From NCBI GenBank assembly GCA_964019055.1, contig OZ025213.1, positions 6,374,472-6,438,471 on the forward strand: a stretch of DNA of 64,000 bases, read 5' to 3'. The position numbers and the translations under genes are program-made. Of this stretch, positions 10,442-19,086 are shown piece after piece. The stretch comes from Anthopleura xanthogrammica. Lineage: Eukaryota; Cnidaria; Anthozoa; Actiniaria; Actiniidae. How positions within the stretch are numbered: the stretch's first letter is position 1; every line of letters starts with the position of its first letter. The notes under the pieces were generated by a model that worked only from the letters and a program-made list of their open reading frames with translations, had not been told where the DNA came from and did no database searches.

Positions 10442-10912
10442 GTCCTTTCGAGTGCTGATTGTTGGCAAGCCATGTGTGCTGGCGAGAAACGGAGGTTAAT
10501 TCAAGATTGTTTTCGGTCGAGGGCGGCTGCCACTGTTTCGCGGTATATCCTTGAATTTCGACAATTCCTGACTTTTCAGAAGAATCATGGTCACCCAGTA
10601 GGGATCCCAACGAGCGTGGCCCATTTGGCGCTGTATCTTTCTAGTGTTTTGCATAAAAAGACGAAGTGTGCTACGCAACTTGCCTATTCCGCCCTTAAGT
10701 GGGTGCACGGGATTCTCCCTGTGTGCACGAATCCGTTAGAGAGCATGTTATGTCGCCATCTAGTGGAAGCTGAAAAACGAGCTCCGCATAAGCCTGTTGC
10801 TAAGAAAGAACCCGTTGATTTGGACCTTATTAAGGCTTATACAATATACTACATTATAATGAACATTGGAATATTTGTATTTCATAAAATCTTGTTGAAA
10901 ATTACAGAATAA
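10442..10912 (+). pseudogene. Tyrosine recombinase, N-terminal domain only
   Basis: A good 3' splice site (TTTTTTCTTGGTTCAG) ends at 10441. The frame then encodes about 130 residues resembling the helical SAM-like DNA-binding domain of phage-type integrases (SRYILEFRQFLTF, HLALYLSSVL, LAYSALKWVHGIL). Similarity ends around DLDLIKA (about 10838), where AT-rich unrelated sequence runs to a stop at 10912, six bases before repeat B2. The catalytic R-H-R-Y half is missing. Confidence 0.75.
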
Positions 10913-10917
10913 ACTTG

Positions 10918-11036
10918 ACGTTGTATATTGCTCGATACAACCTACCATACATATTGTTGTGTTGTGTGTTATTCATGGTAACGGGTAGTAAGAAAATGAT
11001 TTTCATTCGTACGAGCTGGCGAGGGAGAATGAAAAT
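10918..11036 (+). repeat. Split direct repeat B2, right end of the retroelement
   Basis: 119 bp nearly identical to 7759-7877, ending in GAGAATGAAAAT. Beyond it the host element resumes with ACAATATTCG. Confidence 0.85.
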
Positions 11037-12405
11037 ACAATATTCGATAGTTCACACGCTATTCCTTTATTAAGGTAATCTGCCAGAGGTTACCTTATTT
11101 ACGGTCCTTAGCGTTATCCATATCAAAACGGAAGTCCTACACAATTATACAAGTACAAAGAAATATCCCTGGGTGCAGTCAGATTTTTTGTGTCACGCCA
11201 CTAACAGAGCATATCGTTACAGCAAATGGCTCGATTATGAAATTCCTTTCCAAGCAGATAAATTTTCAAGGATTTGTGTCTCGTTTTACATTGCGCTGTT
11301 TCTCTAAATTGAAATCGTTTAGGGACGCTGAAATTACTGGGTTGCCATGGTGGCAAACCAGTCTTAAAATGAGATGCGTTTTTCGGGCGTCAGGTAGACC
11401 ATAATTTCACACGTCATGATTGGTCGAGAACTTGTAAACAATGTCCAATGTCCAATGAACAATGTCCAATGTCACACGACATCGAGGACGATGTATTTAT
11501 AGTTTTTAGTGTTGTGTCGCCATTAATTCATTCGTTCAGGGTTCGTGAAGTACTATTTTGTCTGTAGGCATGTTGCGTACTATTGTCTTTAGCTTTTTTA
11601 ACGGTATGCTTAAACTACTTACAAACGCACGCGCCATACGTGGTAGACACACACTAAAAGATGTTATTGAGCGATTTTGGAACGGGCGTGTCCACGTACT
11701 CAAAGAGAGAAGTCTGAGAATCTATGAGCTATCTTTGAGAATCTATGAGCAAACTACCCTGTCCAATAAAGTTGTTGACTACAGAACGAGAGACAAACTA
11801 CAAAACGAGTGACAAACAAAGCTTTGATGAAAGCTGACTCCAAGAACTTGTAGAAGTCAGACGAGCTGATAGTGATCTACAAGAAAGCGAACTGCCAAGA
11901 CTCCTTGTTGAATATTTCCATTTATGAAAATATAGAAAACAAAAACTGAAGGAAAAACAAATGACCAGTTAAACACATTTTGGCTAAGAGTATTTACATT
12001 GATAAAACGTTTGTTTTGCAGTGAACAGTTTCGATACTGAAATAGATATGTTTATTTCATCAGCTAGTCTTGAAAGGTACTCTAGTAGGTCAAGTAGAAA
12101 TCTAATACGCGTTGACAAGTCAGTAAAGCAACACTAATGCCTTACAAGAATTTAAAATGTTTTTAATAAAGGGGGACTTTGAACCCAAAAGGAACACTTT
12201 GGTGTGAAATATTAAAGAGTATATAGGATTTGCGAGTGGGCGAGCTCTTGCAAAGGCAACCCAGTGAACGCTCCAAGAGCGTCTAGTTTTATATTAAGCC
12301 TGTTAGATGTTAGTTTTATCCGATCTTTATCGTTATATTATTGTCATCAATTAGGATTGTGTTTGTTGTACCGTAAAACTGAATTTGATAAACGAGCCAT
12401 AACAT
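11037..12405. other. Inner body of the 7.4-kb element, no recognised gene
   Basis: Contains scattered short frames, the longest an 84-codon frame at 11558-11812 that matches no family I know. Tandem words occur near 11433-11470 (AATGTCCAATG repeated). I see no transposase motif. It may be decayed transposase sequence or stuffer. Confidence 0.4.
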
Positions 12406-12573
12406 GGATTTGTTCTATATAACGTAACTGATGAGTATACTATCTCAACGTTTGTACATAGTTATTTCTTTCTCACTATAGATAGTTCAAAGTATATTTA
12501 TGTTGAATTAAAAAAGCTGTAACCTGATATTTGGAAGCAGTACTACTAAAGTATTCGTGGCACGAAGTCCCGT
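12406..12573 (-). repeat. Right arm of the 170-bp inverted pair
   Basis: Inverse of 6722-6893. The inner region between the arms holds the retroelement plus about 1.4 kb of unclassified sequence. Confidence 0.75.
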
Positions 12574-13379
12574 TGATCATGATAGTAGATAACACAGCTC
12601 CAAAAAAATCTGAAACCGCACTTTGTTTTCTTTTACATTGCCAGAAATATTGGACATTGTCAGCGGTGTTACGCATGAATGAAAATGAAGTGGTTTTCTA
12701 GAGGAAAAATATAACTACATGGTTTCCAAGCACATATTTATATTCAACTATGATGTTAGTAAAACAATTCTTGCCAAAAAATAGTTACTTGACAATCAAA
12801 AGAACAACTATTATTTTTCTGTTGATAAGCCTCACCACAGGAAGCCCATGAAGGACAAGAAACAAGTTTCAAACGTAAATCGTTACTTTAAGCTTCCTTA
12901 TTGTATCTCAGCAGTCAATAGGAGCTTGTAAAAGCAAAATGGCGATATTTAGGGGGTTTTGAAGCTGTTTGGAGCAGTTCTCTGTGGTTTCTTGTCATTT
13001 TTAACTGAAAACTACGAGCTAACAACGCGTCGAATCGCTTAAAATTTAACCTAACTTCAAGCTTCTTGGGAACCTACATTCTGAAGGCATGCTGTCTATT
13101 TAAAGCGGTTTTGGATTTATTAAACACTCGTTTGGTGATATCGAGGTGGAGCTCTTTTACTTTTAAATTTTTTCGAGCTCAAATAAGACGATTTTGGGGT
13201 CAAGTGTGGCCAGATTTATAGACGATGTATGGAATCTAGAGCTTTCGAAGCCTTTCGAAGGCAAGTAGTCCGGGAACCAATATGTCGCATGATTCAATGA
13301 TCATTTTACGCTTATTTAGTAGCTTGTAGGGTGGGTTGTTTGTCGCGATGTGGAGCTCAGAGGAAATAAAACCCCATTC

Positions 13380-13790
13380 GTCTTTTTTTTTTTTTGGTTG
13401 GTATTTTACATTTGGACGGGTTGCGGGTTGGTTGGGGGTGGGGGGGTGGGGTTAATAGAATACTATATAATTAGTTCCGTATTTTAATGGGCCTCTCCTG
13501 AACTCGCTTTCGTGGTTGTGGGCGATGACTTCTGGCGGAGACTGGTTGGGCACGCTTCTTGTCCTCAGTCTTGGCCGGGGGTCATTGTTTCTTCGGCTCT
13601 AGACGTATATGCGGGGTCAGGGAAGGCCTATTACTTTCTCTTTTATACATTTTATTTAACTGGGTATGATATGGGTTTTTTTTTACTGGGTCTTAGATAG
13701 GTGTCCCCAATTAGCATACTATTTATATGTAAGCTAGATGATATTGACACATAAATAAAGTTTATTATTATTATTATTTTAATAGAGGAA
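13380..13790 (+). repeat. Probable LINE 3' end with ATT tail
   Basis: A poly-T and G-rich stretch (13381-13450) is followed by GC-richer sequence and then ATAAATAAAGTTTATTATTATT at 13751-13780. A polyadenylation-like word merging into an ATT microsatellite is the usual tail of non-LTR elements in cnidarians. No reverse transcriptase is present. A similar tail, inverted, is at 53.46 kb. Confidence 0.4.
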
Positions 13791-14834
13791 GCTCTATATT
13801 CCCCATACATTTCCTATAAGACTCGGCGGCTATTTTGTAAGCTGAAACGCATCATTGCGCAGTGATGAGAAGGCTCATGTCCCATATTTCTGGCAATGAA
13901 GTGATTGCTTCGATCTCCAAAGACCACCATTTTCAAGAACTGTCTTATATCTAAAGCGTTGTAAAGGTTTTATCTTGAATCGAGACTTTACTTCGAATAT
14001 ACAGCACTTTGTAAAAAACCGGAAAAAATCTGACAACAGATCCAAAAATCTGACTCAAAATTCTGACACCAGCTTCACTCTGGTAGTTCAATCCGTTTCT
14101 AAATATTGGTCAAAACAACCCGGTCACCAGAATACAAAACCAATAAAAGAACTGGTCGATGTTAAAGTGCCTATGACACGTACATCTGACAAATGAATAT
14201 TCTCAGAATACATTCTACATGAGATGAGCTGTTGACTGGCCCCCAAAAAATTAAATAGTTTGAGTGATGCATCTTGAAGTTATGAAGGTTTATTCTTGTC
14301 ATATGCTATTGACTATGACGTGAGGGAGTGATTTATGTTTATTTGTTGTTCCTCGTAATTCAAAACACTGGCTTTTTTGCATATTTGGAAAACTTTTGAT
14401 ATCTCTGCAACAAAAAGTGATATCAAAAAACTATAAACGCCATTCTGACTTTTTTAAATAACTCTTCAATGTTAGAGTTAAAACTTGAAGGAAAGTGTTT
14501 CGTTTCATAGAAAATTTTATGAAATTTAATCATTTAATTGAAAGTGTGGCGTGCCTCCCCCCGACCGCGATTCTTTGGCACCCACCGCTAAATGTGTTTA
14601 GTATGTCCCAAGGAACATTTGCGCCAAGTTTGGTGCTTGTACTCAAAAGTGCACGATCTTTGCTATTTTTGTCGCTAACAGACCTGACTATAATTCGCAC
14701 TCGTGTGTTTTTCACAGAGCTCATGATCAAATTGATCTCAAGCTACGGGTCTTGTGCAATTTAAACTCTTAGAAAAACACACTCGAGTTCGTGCAGATTA
14801 ATCCCAAATTGAACTCGATACCATATGATTACCT

Positions 14835-14945
14835 ATACGAAGTGGCCCCAACAAGAGGTGAAAAAGACACAGATTTTCCTTTATGAGAAGCATCATGGTG
14901 AGAAGTGTCCTTTTTGCCGAAATCAATACATTCAACTTTAGCTCA
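14835..14945 (-). pseudogene. Macro-TIR 3'-end fragment between copies 3 and 4
   Basis: Third copy of the fragment also seen at 2163 and 4878. Same extent, no TIR domain coding sequence. Confidence 0.65.
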
Positions 14946-15375
14946 AGCGCATTTGGGGTTTTTGAGAATTTATCACCCTTTTGATCATGATATATCATTA
15001 TGGACTTGGTACAACCAAGAACCCATAGAGGATATTACATGGGCGCGCGGAGATACGGATTTTATCTTTTCAATACGAGAAGATAAAATTCGTATCTCCA
15101 AGCGACCATGTAATATTCTGTTTATCATATAATTATCCATGAAAGCAAATTTATCTTTTATACTTTTATTTACCTGCCATAAAAAGAGGTACAAGTAAAC
15201 AAAATACTCAATGTTTGTAGACTCAGTTTCTATTCAAGGTTGCATCGGAAAAACTGATAAAAAATAGAGTTTTTAATTGTGAAATATTCCTCAACTTGAG
15301 TACAAAATTGATGTAAAACTATTAAATGAACTTAAAATAGTCTGTAAAAGAGTAAACTGCTCTGAAGCTTAATGC

Positions 15376-15798
15376 TTACTCAGTCTCTTGACTGTTATCC
15401 GATGAATCGATGATTCGTCGATATTTCTTGACGGACTTGACGCTGCTGCTTGAACTTTGTGTTGAAGCCGCTGATGGTGAGGATGCCAGGTTGATGTTAA
15501 AAGTGGCTCCAGTGATGGTGTTGCCGTAGAACATAGTTTGAAGCTGGTTTTCATTCAATTCATCTGGCGGTATAATCTCCAAATCTCTGCCTTCATTGTG
15601 TTCTTCGAGTAAATACGCTCTCACTGTCTTCAAGTCATAGAGTGTCTTCTTTTTCGTGTTCTCATTTTCTTGATTTGAAATGAGATTATCTACATCCATC
15701 TCTGTAATGCTAGCAAATCGTCTTTGCTGTGGTTCAGGGACTTCGATTTCCCATGAAGGAAGTTTTCTATCCGACAAATTCACGCTACTAGAAGCCAT
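15376..15798 (-). CDS. Internally deleted Crypton-like/DUF3504 protein of the insertion
   Basis: 140 residues from MASSSVNLSD. The central part (FASITEMDVDNLIS, NTKKKTLYDLKTVRAYL, IIPPDELNENQL) resembles the N-terminal SAM-like domain of Crypton-derived tyrosine recombinase proteins (KIAA1958/DUF3504 type). It then passes directly to FYGNTITGATFNIN, which resembles the C-terminal tail of the same proteins, and a Ser-rich basic end. The catalytic domain between them is absent, with the frame kept. This would be a DNA-binding remnant or repressor-like product of a non-autonomous copy. Family assignment rests on memory of the motif pattern. Confidence 0.5.
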   Translation of the reverse strand: MASSSVNLSDRKLPSWEIEVPEPQQRRFASITEMDVDNLISNQENENTKKKTLYDLKTVRAYLLEEHNEGRDLEIIPPDELNENQLQTMFYGNTITGATFNINLASSPSAASTQSSSSSVKSVKKYRRIIDSSDNSQETE

Positions 15799-15887
15799 AA
15801 TGAATGAAGTAAAACCTGAAAATCTGATGAATGAAAGTCGCAAAGCTGCCCTGAAGGGCACTCAAGGTGTAACCATGGTAACGATCT

Positions 15888-15932
15888 TTTCACTAGTGAA
15901 AATAACATGTTATTTTCACTAGTGAAAATAAC
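15888..15932. promoter_or_regulatory. Palindromic CACTAGTG repeats upstream of the element ORF
   Basis: TTTTCACTAGTGAAAATAAC occurs twice in tandem, each copy self-complementary in its core, about 90-135 bp upstream of the ORF start on the minus strand. It may be a protein-binding site of the element. Confidence 0.4.
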
Positions 15933-16180
15933 AAGTTTACGAAAGTGAGAAATATAGGTATTTCATGGATAATTATATGATAAAATGACTTATTCTCATA
16001 TTTCTTTTTCCACAAATAAAGTATTTCAAATATAATTTTGGTTTTACTCTCTCAGTGATGATTTCAATGCAGTTTTCATTTGATTTAATGTTCACTATTA
16101 TATCACACGTGATTCTGCTCATACACTTTTATTACATATTTATCCGTACAATATTAACATTGTAGTATATTAATGTATGA

Positions 16181-16784
16181 TCAATAACATTTACATTCTC
16201 CTTTCTTGATATCTTTATTGTCCACGTTGTCGTTCTGGAATGCACAGCGGATAAAAGGTCCTTGGCATTCCCTCGCACCAGTACATCCAATCATGATGCA
16301 GTTACAGCCGTTGCCTGACTCGTCCATCTTGTGGAAGTCATCGCAGTCATGGGTTTCGCCCATGTACTTGATGGTGTCAAACACCTTTGGGAAATTATTT
16401 TCTTAAAAAGGAAATATGAAATAGATGAAACGTTATTTACTGTAAAACGCATTAGCTCAGGTAATATTCATATCACACAAGCATGTCTTATAGATCGTAC
16501 TGGTAAAACTACTGACGTTGTACGTATATATGAGATATGACAGTATGAGAAGTGATCCAATCGGGAACTAACTGTACGGTTCTATGCCCTTGGACAAAAT
16601 CTCAGTGACTTTTTAAGTTCTGAAGATTAATTCTCAACATCTTGGAACTCGTCCAGAAATGAAAAAAAAAATCAAAGTTAGAATAGAACTCACCCCAACC
16701 GGCCTTCTTGTGGGCTTTTGCACTTTGAGCAGAAGCAAAAGCAATGACCATCAACATGGCGAGTAAGAAAAACTTTGCAGCCAT
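16181..16784 (-). CDS. Secreted eight-cysteine protein, array copy 4
   Basis: Exons 16784..16694 and 16401..16181 encode 103 residues. The mature cysteine domain is identical to copy 1 at every position I compared, apart from the codon before FDTIKY. The non-coding exon ends at 17467. The TATA-equivalent reads TTTAAAAT in place of TATAAAAT. An AATAAA is at 16133-16128. This is the copy nearest the macro-TIR gene, on the same strand. Confidence 0.8.
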
Positions 16785-17466
16785 TGTACCTAAAAATACA
16801 TAATAAAATACAACAAAACTAATTCATGAACGAGCAAAAGGACAAGAACGAGACTGAAAAGTATATAATAAACCGTCTTGCTTTGGGAGAGTAGAGTACT
16901 GTTAACAGTGTTAACATATTGTTGGTGGTCTATAGTAAGTATATACGTGTCATTCAGCCAGGACCATGACTAATTTGTGGCAAAACCTAATAGTGCTATT
17001 TTGATCAAAGCTTTTCATCTTTAAAAAAAAAATAGCAATGACTAACGACTAGTGAATGTTCAAAAGGGATGTACAGAATACTTTTTAAAGTGTTGATAAT
17101 ATATCAGTATAGTCAGCTGTAACTATTATTGTACTTTTTATGTCGCTCACAGTCTAAACAAGAAACTTTCGTCACAAAAAAACTACAATAAAACAAAAAC
17201 TACACAAAAACAAAAAAATCATACAAAAACCTAGCGGTAAAAAAACCAAGGCGAAATCCTGACACAAAATACAACAAAACCACCAATAGGCGCATAAAAT
17301 AGTCTACACACACAAAAAAAGAATCACAAAAAAAAACTACAGCAAGAACAAATTAACTACTGAAATTCAAAAAAATTTCAACAAACAAACACACGCAAGC
17401 AAGAGAAAGATAAAAAGACATTTCAGTTGGATCTGCTGCTGTAATCCTATCTACATAGTTTCTTAC

Positions 17467-17548
17467 CTTATGTAGTAGATCAACTTCACTCTTCTTGCAG
17501 CAACTAGTTGTAGATAGTTTTATCCACTTTGAATCAGCCTATTTTAAA
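17467..17548 (-). promoter_or_regulatory. First exon and weakened TATA of copy 4
   Basis: Same layout as copies 2 and 3, but the plus-strand word is ATTTTAAAGC where the others have ATTTTATAGC, so the TATA core carries a T-to-A change. Confidence 0.5.
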
Positions 17549-17934
17549 GCTTTATTCGACAGGTTATCAAAATAGTAAACTTGTTAACCGGAACAAAATA
17601 ACAAAGCGGTACCAGTTTATTCGTTTTTGAATATTGGTCACCAGAACCCGGTCACCAGAAAACAAAACCAATAAAAGAACTGGTCGATTTGTATTAACCA
17701 GCATGTTAGCCATAGATAATCGAGTGGAATAGTTTGGAGACCCATTGTTCTAGTTTTTTTGTTCAAGTTTATCCATCATTATATGACGTTGACCGTGCAC
17801 AGAGAATAAAATTTGCAGCGTCTCTTCATGGTAAACTGCAACTTAGGGAAAATAGACGATTTTTTTCCCTAAAAAATGTTCGAAAATAGTTGATAGAGAT
17901 TGATTCATTACTGAAAAAGGAATCACATTTTTTA

Positions 17935-18350
17935 ACCCTTTCTTAATTATTTATCATCTAGTAGCTTAACGGTATCTGCGCTGAGCCACCAAAAATTCTA
18001 AAAAGAAAAAGAAAGCAGCGAACCAAAAGAAAATTAGAAAGAGCCATCACTTCACTTTCGTCAATAAGATGAAAAGTTAATTTTCAGGTTTCCTAAAATA
18101 AACTTACGCCAGGCAGGTTCGAGATCAATAAAGAAAACAACGCACAAGTACATGCAGAGTACAGTCAAAACGGGCCGGAGGGGTCCAAACGTTCACAGTA
18201 TAAAAATTCGCAATTGGCTATACGTTCTATATTGGTTGTATTCGTAAATACCTTCATGGATTAACCGACTGAATCAACTGGATTAACCGACTGGTCATAT
18301 CTCGAGTCGATTTTCCTAACAGCCTACTTTATATATGGCCTCCCAAAGCA
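17935..18350. repeat. Partner of the 1137-1560 segment
   Basis: See 1137-1560. Here it marks the end of the array unit toward the macro-TIR gene. Confidence 0.65.
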
Positions 18351-18835
18351 TTGGTCAGATAGAAAAGTTACAGAGTGCAAAAAACTGCAGCTCATTTGAT
18401 ATCAGGTGCGAAGTGTTCAGATCATATCAAGCCCATTTTGAAGAACTTGGAGATTGGCTACCAGTTTAGTCTAGAGTAAAGTTCAAGATCTTACTCATGT
18501 CTTACAAGATTCTCCATGGACTTCCTCCATTAATTTTTATTCATATATTTATTCATTCAGCTCCTAAATTATGGATCACGTTCGTATTTTGAACGAGCTC
18601 TTTAAGCTCCTGGACGACACGTGTTTAAATAAACTAATGCTTTTTATTGATTGATGGAACTGAGTTCCACCGAAATAAAGATGGCAGATATATCGGCATA
18701 TATTTGAATCTCGACTCAAGACTTTTATTTTTAAGAACAATTTCTTTGAACATGCATTTCATCGCTTTCATATTCAATATATATTTTTTCAATTTTGTAA
18801 ACGCATAGAGATGTCTGATGTGTTCCAAGCACCTA

Positions 18836-18849
18836 TATTATTATTATTA

Positions 18850-18881
<32 letters not shown>

Positions 18882-18990
18882 TGAACCTCAGGAAAATTTG
18901 ATACAATATGTTTTTACCTGGGAAAATTTGATACAATATGTTTTTACCTGGGAAAATTTGATACAATATGTTTTTACCTGGGAAAATTAC
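18836..18990 (+). repeat. ATT microsatellite followed by a 30-bp tandem repeat
   Basis: About 45 bp of (ATT)n is followed by three full copies of a 30-bp unit starting GAAAATTTGATACAATATGT and a partial fourth. The overlapping open frame is an artefact of the repeat. Confidence 0.85.
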
Positions 18991-19086
18991 TAGTCAAATC
19001 TTTTCCCTTTTGTTGCTGTTGTTATTATTCATTAAAGTATTGGATTATTTAATGATTATTTCCTTCTCGGGCAAACCGTGATCTTT

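Larger units (their letters stand above)
6951..11036 (+). mobile_element. DIRS/PAT-like tyrosine-recombinase retrotransposon, defective
   Basis: The element encodes a gag-like protein, a zinc knuckle, a reverse transcriptase-RNase H polyprotein and the start of a tyrosine recombinase, all on the plus strand. It has split direct repeats in place of LTRs: A1 (6951-7132), B1 (7759-7877), A2 (7869-8050), B2 (10918-11036). The word AATGAAAAT is shared by the left end, the B1/A2 junction and the right end, as expected when a recombinase closes a circle and reinserts it. No target duplication is seen, as usual for this class. The recombinase catalytic region is deleted, so the copy is not autonomous. 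Confidence 0.88.
6700..14084. mobile_element. 7.4-kb inverted-repeat DNA element with 9-bp target duplication
   Basis: A 20-bp perfect inverted repeat, ACCAGAGTGAAGCTGGTGTC, marks both ends (6700-6719; reverse complement at 14065-14084). AGTTCAATC flanks the insert on both sides (6691-6699 and 14085-14093), and the unbroken site CCAGTTCAATCGGTTTC is seen in the copy 2 unit near 4130. A 9-bp duplication is typical of Mutator-like elements, but no transposase could be recognised, so the superfamily is not settled. It carries a nested retroelement (6951-11036) and a pair of 170-bp inverted arms. Confidence 0.75.
15026..15984. mobile_element. 959-bp insertion with hairpin end and 24-bp inverted repeats
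   Basis: The sister units read AACCCAATGACTT without a break; here 959 bp sits between CCCA and ATGACT. A perfect 24-bp inverted pair lies at 15121-15144 and 15961-15984 (TTTATCATATAATTATCC core). Outside the left copy is a 94-bp near-palindrome (15027-15120) with arms AGAGGATATTACATGG and CCATGTAATATTCT; the right end lacks it. No clear target duplication is visible. It encodes the protein at 15376-15798. Confidence 0.75.

Noticed and set aside
18811..18993. 60-codon frame with poly-Leu and a 10-residue repeat
   Set aside because: Pure translation of the ATT microsatellite and the 30-bp tandem repeat, which keeps frame only because 30 is divisible by three.
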